Below are positions 15,546 to 21,594 of a DNA stretch of 21,594 nt, one piece after another. A program made the position numbers and the translations under genes. Numbering within the stretch: the stretch's first letter is position 1; each line of letters begins with the position of its first letter. The stretch covers positions 1-21,594 of the forward strand of contig JBDKRG010000043.1 of NCBI GenBank assembly GCA_039683515.1. The letters run 5' to 3'. The DNA is from JAJFUE01 sp039683515 (GTDB lineage: Bacteria; Sumerlaeota; Sumerlaeia; MVZB01). Under the pieces are notes generated by a model. The model made no database searches. It saw only the letters and a program-made list of their open reading frames with translations, and had not been told where the DNA came from.

Positions 15546-15570
15546 ATGCGATGACGAGGACGAGTATGAG

Positions 15571-16371
15571 CTACTTCTGGCAATTCGCGCAGAAGAAGGT
15601 GCTGCGTTGGGCCTGGACGATGCGCCCGATGGGTGCGCCGCAGCGGGGGCAGGGTTGGTCCTTGCGGTTGTAGACGGCGAGGCGATTGACGTAGCGGCCC
15701 CTGGCGCCGGTCGAGTCGCGGTAGTCGGAAAAGGTCGTCCCCTGGGCGCGGATGGCGCGGCTGAGGATCAGGCGGATCGATCGGCGCAGGCGGGCGATTT
15801 CCGGCTGGGCGAGGCCGCCGGCCGGGCGGCACGGATCGATCCGGGCGTTGAAGAGCGCCTCGGAGGCGTAGATGTTGCCGATGCCGGCCAGGCGGTCCTG
15901 GCGCAGGAGCCACGGCTTGATCGGCGTCGGCGAACCGGCCAGGAGGCCGGCCAGCGCGCGGGTCGTGAAGGCGCGGCTCATCGGGTCGAGGCCGGGCTCG
16001 GGGGGTGGCCCCTCGGCCAGGCGCATCGTTCCGAGCCGCCGGGTGTCGATGAAATTCAGGGCGCCGCGGTCCAGGACGATCCGGGCGCGCAACGATTTCG
16101 GATTGCGGTTTTCGGATTGCGGATTGTCGTAAATCAGGCGGCCGGTCATCCGCAGGTGAAAGAAAAGCCACAGGGGCGGGCGGCCGGAGGCGGAGAGCTC
16201 GAGGGCGATTTGTTTGCCGATGCGGGCGACGCGCGAAATTTTGAGCTTACCGGCGGCGGGCGGCGTGAGTCTGATCAGGGGGTCGAGGATCTCGATCTTC
16301 TTCACGGCGCGGCCGGCGAGGACGGGGGCCAGCTGGCGGACGATGGTTTCGACTTCGGGCAGCTCGGGCAT
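15571..16371 (-). CDS. mutM: Formamidopyrimidine-DNA glycosylase
   Basis: A base-excision repair enzyme that removes 8-oxoguanine and formamidopyrimidines and nicks the abasic site. It has 266 residues, normal length. The mature N terminus PELPEVET carries the catalytic Pro2 and Glu3. Other conserved residues are Lys53 (IGKQIAL), His72 (FHLRMTGR), Arg111 (DTRRLG), Asn166 in the H2TH motif (GIGNIYASEA) and Arg256 (QRSTFFC). The C-terminal zinc finger has Cys 241, 244, 261 and 264. Two oddities stand out. Residues 83-93 (NPQSENRNPKS) come from a heptamer DNA repeat inside the gene. A second array of the same repeat ends two bases before the ATG, leaving no Shine-Dalgarno site. All catalytic residues are intact, so the gene should be functional. 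It diverges from the gene at 16471. Confidence 0.96.
   Translation of the reverse strand: MPELPEVETIVRQLAPVLAGRAVKKIEILDPLIRLTPPAAGKLKISRVARIGKQIALELSASGRPPLWLFFHLRMTGRLIYDNPQSENRNPKSLRARIVLDRGALNFIDTRRLGTMRLAEGPPPEPGLDPMSRAFTTRALAGLLAGSPTPIKPWLLRQDRLAGIGNIYASEALFNARIDPCRPAGGLAQPEIARLRRSIRLILSRAIRAQGTTFSDYRDSTGARGRYVNRLAVYNRKDQPCPRCGAPIGRIVQAQRSTFFCANCQK
16094..16128. repeat. Heptamer array inside mutM, units GATTTCG/GATTGCG
   Basis: Five 7-base units in register: GATTTCG, GATTGCG, GTTTTCG, GATTGCG, GATTGTC. In the coding strand they give NPQSENRNPKS, between RLIYD and LRARIV of the glycosylase. Confidence 0.85.
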
Positions 16372-16373
16372 TT

Positions 16374-16401
16374 GATTGCGGATTTCGGATTGCGGATTGC
16401 G
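16374..16401. repeat. Heptamer array abutting the mutM start codon
   Basis: GATTGCG, GATTTCG, GATTGCG, GATTGCG in perfect 7-base register, ending two bases from the ATG. Same family as the array within the gene and as the CCGAAAT runs at 19812-19836 and 21454-21472. Confidence 0.88.
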
Positions 16402-16470
16402 CAAATCGAGTCGGTCACGGCTCGGGCGCCATGGTAACATAAAAACAGCATGCGTGCGGGGCGAGAGAGC

Positions 16471-17205
<735 letters not shown>

Positions 17206-17272
17206 GAAAAACAAAATCGATGAGGTGGATGGGTTTGGGTTCGCCAGAAAAGACCTAAAATAAAGAGTTTCG

Positions 17273-17305
17273 TTGACGGAAGGGACCGGATAGGCCCTAT
17301 ATAAT
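17273..17305 (+). promoter_or_regulatory. Possible promoter of the penicillin-binding protein gene
   Basis: TTGACG (17273-17278) and a perfect TATAAT (17300-17305), but the spacer is 21 bases, longer than the usual 16-18. If the -10 is real, transcription starts near 17312, only about ten bases before ATG 17322, and rules out ATG 17304, which lies within the hexamer. Confidence 0.4.
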
Positions 17306-17321
17306 GTGGGGCCGGTATGCG

Positions 17322-19760
17322 ATGAACGAGAAACAGGCCGAGATACAACAGAACGGGATTTCGCCCAGGCGGCGCCGGCGGCGGCTGTGGATGTGGGCGT
17401 TCCTGCTGGTGGCCGGTTTCACGACGATGTTTTCGGCGATCGCGGTCGGCGTGTTCATCGGCATCCTGCGCGAGCTGCCGCCGCTCGAGGCGCTCGAGGA
17501 CTATGACCCGCCGCAGGTCAGCCACGTCTACGACCGCAGCGGCGCCATCCCGATCGGGGCGTTCCGCAGCCAGGACCAGCGGCGCCAGGTCGTCACGTAC
17601 GACGAAATCCCCGCCAACCTGCGCAACGCGTTCATCGCCATCGAGGACAACCGGTTCTTCGAGCATTTCGGCGTCGACATCTTCGGCGTGGCGCGCGCGG
17701 TGATCACCGACATCCGGACGCGCAGCCTCGCCCAGGGCGCCAGCACGATCACGATGCAGCTGACCAAGAACATCCTGGGCGACACCGAGAAGACCGCGCA
17801 CCGCAAGATCAAGGAAGCCGTGCTGGCCCTCGAGATCGAGCGGCGCTACAGCAAGCCCCAGATCCTCGAATTTTATCTGAACCATATCGCGTTCGGCGGG
17901 ATCAACTACGGCGTGAGCGCGGCGGCCAACGCGTATTTCTCCAAGCCGCTCGGCCAGCTCACGCTCGCCGAGTGCGCGACCCTCGCCGCGATCCCGAAGG
18001 CCCCGACGACCTACAACCCGCGCCGAAACCCGGCCGCCGCGACCGAGCGGCGCAACCTCGTCCTCTACCGGATGTATCAGCTCGACATGATCGACGAGGA
18101 GCAATACGAGGCCGCCAGGAACGAGCCGCTGCGCGCCAACCCCGGCCAGCAGGAAACGAGCCGTTATCCTTACTTCCTCGACGCGGTCTACCGCGAGCTG
18201 ACCGGGCACCTCGGGATGAACCGGACGCAGCTGACCGAGGGCGGCCTGCGGATCACGACGACGATCGACCCGCAGGTCCAGGAGGTCTGCGAGAAGGAGC
18301 TGCGCGAGGGGCTCGTCAAGGCCGAGGCGATGTGGGCCAGGGCCAAGCCCGGCCGCCATGGCGAGGAAATGAAGGACTGGAACGGGACGCTCAAGGCCGG
18401 CGACACGATCCTGATGGAGATCACGGCGGTCAAGAACGGACGGGTCAGCGTGGAGCTGGACCGCTACCGCGGCTCGTTCGAGCTGCCCGAGGAGCTGCCG
18501 TATTACAACCCGAAGGACATGATCAAGGCCGGCAAATACATCGACGTCTACGTCGAGGACGTGGCCGAGTCGGGCAGGATCACGTGCAAGCTCGGCGACC
18601 GGCGGCCGATCCAGGGGAGCATCGTCGTGCTCGACGCGCACAACGGCGAAGTGCTGGGCCTGGTCGGCGGCACGAATTTTTACAACAAGCAATGGGACGG
18701 CGAATTCAACCGCGCCGTGCAGGCCCGGCGCCAGGTCGGGTCGTGCTTCAAGCCGTTCTTCTACGCGGCCGCGTTCGAAAAGGGGTTCTCGCCGGCGGAC
18801 ATGATCGTCGACGAGCCGGTCGAATACGACAACATCCCCAAGCCCTACCGGCCGGTCAACTACGAGCATGACTTCGAGGGGCCGATGACGCTCATCAAGG
18901 CGCTCGAGCATTCGCGCAACGTCGTCGCGATCCGGCTGTTCGAGGCGGTCGGGGCGTCCAAGGCCCTCGAGGCGGTCGGCCGGTTCGACTACACCGAGCC
19001 GGTGCGGTTGTGGCCGCTGCGCAAGGAAATGTCGCTGCCGCTGGGGACGATCGGCGTCTCGCCGTTCGAGATCGCGGCGGCTTACCAGGTGTTCGCGAAT
19101 TTGGGAATCGGCGTGCGGCCGCAGTTCGTGCGCAGCGTCGTCGACGGCAAGGGGATCAGCCCGATCCGGCCCAAGCGCGAGGAGAAGGTGATCCTCGATC
19201 CGGTCGCGGCCTACCAGGTCGAATACTCGCTGCGGCAGGTGGTCCTGACCGGCACGGGCGCCACGCCGATCGGCTCCAAGTTCAAGAGCCCGCCGGCGCC
19301 GCCGATCTGCGGCAAGACCGGCACGACCAACGACAGCGTCGACGCGTGGTTCGTCGGGTTCACGCCCGACCTCGTCATCGCCGTCCAGGTCGGCTTCGAC
19401 AGCCCGCACCCGATGGGGCCGGGGATGAACGGCGGGCCGGTCGCGGGGCCGATCTGGGCGAACGTGCTCAAGGGCGTGCTCAAGACGCGCAGCGACTGGC
19501 GAACGACGTTCGAGGCGCCGCCGGGCATCGTGCTGGCCAACGTCTGCGCGGCCACCGGCAAGCGCGCCGGCGACGCGTGCGCGGCGAGCGAACACACGGT
19601 CTATTGGAACGTCCCGTTCCGGGCCGGGCAGGAGCCGCGCGAGACGTGCGACGGAACCTTTAACGCGCGCACGCCGATCATCCAGCCGGTCGGGAGCGAG
19701 TATGCGGGGTACTCCTGCCCGGTGCACGGCACGGCGCACGAGATCACGAGCGCGCAGTAG
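17322..19760 (+). CDS. Bifunctional class A penicillin-binding protein (PBP1A type)
   Basis: Inner-membrane peptidoglycan synthase of 812 residues that polymerises lipid II and cross-links stem peptides. After a cytoplasmic Arg-rich tail (PRRRRRRL) and one transmembrane helix comes the GT51 glycosyltransferase domain: EDNRFFEHFGVD (108-119, catalytic Glu108), GASTITMQLTKN (139-150) and RKIKE (161-165). An OB-like insert follows (about 345-420). The transpeptidase has SCFK (Ser474 nucleophile, Lys477), SRN (531-533) and KTGTT (665-669). All active-site motifs are complete. The C-terminal extension of about 75 residues holds four Cys (NVCAATGKRAGDACAA, ETCDG, YSCPVHG), perhaps disulfides in the periplasm. 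ATG 17322 is preferred over 17304; GGGG lies ten bases upstream. Confidence 0.95.
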   Translation: MNEKQAEIQQNGISPRRRRRRLWMWAFLLVAGFTTMFSAIAVGVFIGILRELPPLEALEDYDPPQVSHVYDRSGAIPIGAFRSQDQRRQVVTYDEIPANLRNAFIAIEDNRFFEHFGVDIFGVARAVITDIRTRSLAQGASTITMQLTKNILGDTEKTAHRKIKEAVLALEIERRYSKPQILEFYLNHIAFGGINYGVSAAANAYFSKPLGQLTLAECATLAAIPKAPTTYNPRRNPAAATERRNLVLYRMYQLDMIDEEQYEAARNEPLRANPGQQETSRYPYFLDAVYRELTGHLGMNRTQLTEGGLRITTTIDPQVQEVCEKELREGLVKAEAMWARAKPGRHGEEMKDWNGTLKAGDTILMEITAVKNGRVSVELDRYRGSFELPEELPYYNPKDMIKAGKYIDVYVEDVAESGRITCKLGDRRPIQGSIVVLDAHNGEVLGLVGGTNFYNKQWDGEFNRAVQARRQVGSCFKPFFYAAAFEKGFSPADMIVDEPVEYDNIPKPYRPVNYEHDFEGPMTLIKALEHSRNVVAIRLFEAVGASKALEAVGRFDYTEPVRLWPLRKEMSLPLGTIGVSPFEIAAAYQVFANLGIGVRPQFVRSVVDGKGISPIRPKREEKVILDPVAAYQVEYSLRQVVLTGTGATPIGSKFKSPPAPPICGKTGTTNDSVDAWFVGFTPDLVIAVQVGFDSPHPMGPGMNGGPVAGPIWANVLKGVLKTRSDWRTTFEAPPGIVLANVCAATGKRAGDACAASEHTVYWNVPFRAGQEPRETCDGTFNARTPIIQPVGSEYAGYSCPVHGTAHEITSAQ

Positions 19761-19782
19761 AAAATCGGACAGAATCGGATCC

Positions 19783-19986
19783 AAATTCGAAACAATCATT
19801 CGGAATAAAATTCGAAATCCGAATATCTAAATCCGAAACAAATTCAAATCATCAAAATCGAAATTTTAGGGTGGTTGACAGAAAAGATGTGAATGGCCGG
19901 CGAGGGCGCCGGCCCCACATCGAAAACAGCTATTCCGTATCGAACAGCTCATCGCACTGTGGCGCCGGCGCCCTCGCCGGCGATTC
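19783..19986. repeat. Composite dispersed repeat, copy A, with a long hairpin
   Basis: An AT-rich leader containing CCGAAAT-type heptamers is followed by GTGGTTGACA and then a GC-rich inverted repeat with 29-base arms (19891-19919 and 19958-19986, two mismatches) around a 38-base loop. A close copy lies at 21415-21594 in the same orientation. Here it fills the gap between the convergent penicillin-binding protein and FmdE-like genes and may terminate both. Confidence 0.9.
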
Positions 19987-20026
19987 CTATTGCCGGAAAA
20001 ACTTGTTCCCTCCTGCTTAAAAATGG

Positions 20027-20605
20027 CTATGGGCGCCGGATCGTGAACAGGTCGGCGTCGGTCATCTTGGCGCATTCGTCGACGAGTCTGGCCAACTCCG
20101 AGGCCGGCCGCGACTCGATCTTGTTCAGGTAGACGGCGTGGGGCCGGAATTCCAGGGTTCGCGGCGTCCCGATCTTGCGGACGCTGACGTGGATCGTGGC
20201 CGACGTCAGCTCCTCCGAGACGCGCAGGTCGAGCCGGCCCTGGCTGTTGCCGGTGCCGACCATCAGGCCCTCGATCAGGCACGAGTACGGCGTCGCCATC
20301 GGGATGTGGCAGATGATCTCAAGGCTGTGGTCGCCCCACTCGGCGCCCAGCTCGCGCATTGCGGCCTGGCCGATGCGCCAGCCCAGGACGTTCCACGGAC
20401 CGACGTGGCCGTGGTAGCGCTCGATCTCCGCCTGCCAGTCGGCCGGTTGCCGGCCCCGATTCCACGGGTTCGCGCCGGGCGAGGAGCGGGTCGGCCGGGG
20501 GGTGGCCGCCGCCTCGGCATCGTGCTCGGAATGGGCGGCGCAGCGGGTGACGGACCAGCCGGCCGCACAGAACATCAACATGAGGCCCACGAGAATTTTG
20601 CGCAT
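20027..20605 (-). CDS. Exported FmdE-family protein
   Basis: A 192-residue protein with a signal peptide (MRKILVGLMLMFCAAGWSV, cleavage near RCAA-HS). The core resembles the FmdE family (formylmethanofuran dehydrogenase subunit E): YHGHVGPWNVLGWRIG (64-79), then IPMATPYSCLIEGLMVGTGN (101-120). In the family these two stretches hold metal ligands: a Cys after HGH, the PxSC Cys, and a Cys in the TGC segment. Here His65, His67 and Cys109 remain, the first Cys is Gly69 (known in some relatives), and the TGC Cys is Asn120, so the metal site is partly lost. No formylmethanofuran enzyme genes are near. Its function outside the cytoplasm is unknown. AGGAG eight bases before the ATG supports the start. 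It is second in an operon, 40 bases behind the pseudopilin gene. Confidence 0.8.
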   Translation of the reverse strand: MRKILVGLMLMFCAAGWSVTRCAAHSEHDAEAAATPRPTRSSPGANPWNRGRQPADWQAEIERYHGHVGPWNVLGWRIGQAAMRELGAEWGDHSLEIICHIPMATPYSCLIEGLMVGTGNSQGRLDLRVSEELTSATIHVSVRKIGTPRTLEFRPHAVYLNKIESRPASELARLVDECAKMTDADLFTIRRP

Positions 20606-20645
20606 CGTTCGGACTCCTTTTTGATTGGTTAAAATCGGATTTCGG

Positions 20646-21251
20646 TTAGGGGGCGATGGGGTTCATCTTGTTCTCGCCGTAGCGCTGGCAGCGCACGACG
20701 TCGCCGTCGCTGATCGTCCCGTTGGTCGGGTCGTAGACGATGTTGTTTTTGATGTCGAGGCCGCGGTCATGGTCGGGGCCGGCGCCGACCATGCGCCAGC
20801 GGCCCCAGGCCGGTATGAGCTGCGCCGCGAACGCCGGCGGCTGCGAGCCCATGTTCGCCACATGCTGGTTCAGGTTGATGTATTCGATGTTGCGCATCAG
20901 CTCGGCGTCGTCGGGGGCGTTCATGAACGGGTCCATGGGGAACGTGGCGATATACGCCAGCGGCGTCGTGATCGCCGGCGAGATGAAACACATCCGGTCG
21001 TACATCGAATTGACCGTCGCCGGGAATTGAACGGCGCCGGTGGAGGAGATGCGGCCGTAGGCTGGATACTCGCCGCAATCGGCCTGGTAGACCTCGACGG
21101 CCTGGGCCAGCGTGCGCATGTCGCTCATGCAGCGCGAGACGCGGGCGCGCGTCTGGGCCTCGAGGAAATTGGGGACGGCGACGGCCGCCAGGATCGCGAT
21201 GATGGCGACGACGATCAGCAGCTCGATCAGGGTAAAGGCGCGTGGTTTCAA
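20646..21251 (-). CDS. Type II secretion/type IV pilus-like pseudopilin
   Basis: A 201-residue prepilin-like protein. MKPRA-FTLIELLIVVAIIAIL is a class III signal: cleavage by prepilin peptidase before Phe6, Glu at mature position 5, then a hydrophobic helix and NFLEAQTRARVSR. Ala rather than Gly precedes the cleavage site. The globular part has ALAQAVEVYQ-type helix sequence (RTLAQAVEVYQADCGEYPAYG) and ends with DPTNGTISDGDVVRC, resembling the many stand-alone pseudopilins of Sumerlaeota- or Hydrogenedentota-like genomes; whether it is a secretion or surface-fibre subunit cannot be told. The start is the TTG at 21251: GGAG lies seven bases upstream and the product then has the standard short leader. 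A TTG at 21272 would add seven residues and lacks such a site. It is the first gene of an operon with the FmdE-like gene. Confidence 0.88.
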   Translation of the reverse strand: MKPRAFTLIELLIVVAIIAILAAVAVPNFLEAQTRARVSRCMSDMRTLAQAVEVYQADCGEYPAYGRISSTGAVQFPATVNSMYDRMCFISPAITTPLAYIATFPMDPFMNAPDDAELMRNIEYINLNQHVANMGSQPPAFAAQLIPAWGRWRMVGAGPDHDRGLDIKNNIVYDPTNGTISDGDVVRCQRYGENKMNPIAP

Positions 21252-21258
21252 CGGCGGG

Positions 21259-21262
21259 CTCC
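21259..21262 (-). promoter_or_regulatory. Ribosome binding site that fixes a TTG start
   Basis: GGAG on the minus strand, seven bases before TTG 21251. It chooses the canonical MKPRAFTLIE leader over the upstream in-frame TTG. Confidence 0.75.
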
Positions 21263-21263
21263 A

Positions 21264-21290
21264 TTCATACAAATTTCAGAAAAGTATGAA
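21264..21290. promoter_or_regulatory. Operator-like inverted repeat, site 1
   Basis: TTCATAC (21264-21270), 13 bases, GTATGAA (21284-21290). It lies one base upstream of the pseudopilin ribosome binding site, so a bound protein, or the hairpin in RNA, could block expression. Confidence 0.6.
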
Positions 21291-21320
21291 TAGCGGCCGC
21301 CGCCGCGTTTGTAAAGCAAA

Positions 21321-21347
21321 TTCATACTTTTTATTTTTTAGTATGAA
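21321..21347. promoter_or_regulatory. Operator-like inverted repeat, site 2
   Basis: TTCATAC (21321-21327), 13 bases that are almost all T, GTATGAA (21341-21347). Half-sites and spacing are identical to site 1, shifted by 57 bases. Between the sites, on the minus strand, TTTACA followed 17 bases later by TATTCA is a weak promoter candidate. The stretch 21348-21414 shows nothing recognisable. Confidence 0.6.
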
Positions 21348-21414
21348 CCAGTGGGGGCGATCACGAAAAGCGCGAAGCGGAAGAAATCAGGCGGAATCAG
21401 AAATAATCAGAAAC

Positions 21415-21594
21415 AAATTCGAAACAATCATGCGGAATAAATCAAAAATCAAAAATCCGAAATCCGAAATCCTAGAGTGGTTGACAAAAAGAATGCGTGA
21501 ATGGCCGGCGGGGGCGCCGGCCCCACATCGAAAACAGCTATTTAGTATTGAATAGCTTATCGCACTGTGGCGCCGGCGCCCTCGCCGGCGATTC
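21415..21594. repeat. Composite dispersed repeat, copy B, reaching the window end
   Basis: Same order of parts as copy A: AT-rich leader, CCGAAAT heptamers (21454-21472), GTGGTTGACA, then 29-base arms at 21499-21527 and 21566-21594. The left arms differ by one base, and the right arm is the same in both copies. The loop differs more (AGCTATT and AATAGCT form a small inner dyad here). The last base of the window is the last base of the right arm. Confidence 0.9.

Noticed and set aside
16094..16401. CRISPR-like array near mutM
   Set aside because: Units are 7 bases with no spacers and one array is coding; no cas genes are present.
20027..20605. Evidence for methanogenesis or formylmethanofuran metabolism
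   Set aside because: Only an exported FmdE-like domain is present, with ligands missing and no partner subunits.
19783..21594. Composite transposon carrying the pseudopilin operon
   Set aside because: No transposase and no target duplication visible; the flanking elements look like non-coding hairpin repeats.

Overview
The window reads as a high-GC bacterial chromosome fragment with ordinary, well-separated genes, seven of them with export or lipoprotein signals, and unusually many short dispersed repeats between genes. The best taxonomic clue is the pseudopilin at its right end (core FTLIELLIVVAIIAIL, then NFLEAQTRARVSR). From memory this style is common in Sumerlaeota, Hydrogenedentota and related uncultured lineages; that placement is inference. 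Both window edges fall inside repeats (1-33 recurs at 118-150; 21415-21594 recurs at 19783-19986), so this may be a whole assembly contig broken at repeats.

Left part (1-6263): the disordered, Arg/Gly-rich tail of an unknown protein runs into a terminator shared with dxs, the first enzyme of the MEP isoprenoid pathway, on the minus strand. Divergent from dxs is a small lipoprotein with its own terminator. A cytidylate kinase-like protein with a GTG start follows, then a probable two-gene unit of an exported beta-propeller-like protein and a lipoprotein with three lipocalin-like repeats.

Middle (6264-13183): a GT4 glycosyltransferase, an NCS2-type nucleobase permease, an NfeD-flotillin pair (membrane microdomain proteins) ended by a strong terminator, and a convergent Bcr/CflA-type MFS exporter.

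Right part (13184-21594): a secreted beta-helix protein with an AT-rich, palindrome-bearing upstream region; an Hcp-fold protein with a signal peptide but no type VI secretion genes nearby; mutM (Fpg DNA glycosylase); a membrane-anchored unknown; a bifunctional class A penicillin-binding protein; and a minus-strand operon of a pseudopilin followed by an exported FmdE-like protein. That operon has two identical inverted-repeat operators upstream and lies between two copies of a roughly 190-bp hairpin-bearing repeat.

A theme throughout is short-unit arrays of 7-10 bp, with a different unit at different gene boundaries. One heptamer family abuts the mutM start codon and also lies inside the mutM coding sequence, and another supplies the stop codon of a neighbouring gene. 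I recognised no tRNA, rRNA, transposase or CRISPR array. No complete new defence or metabolic system is evident. The most distinctive candidates are the operator pair with the pseudopilin/FmdE operon, the exported Hcp-like protein, and the repeats that have entered genes.
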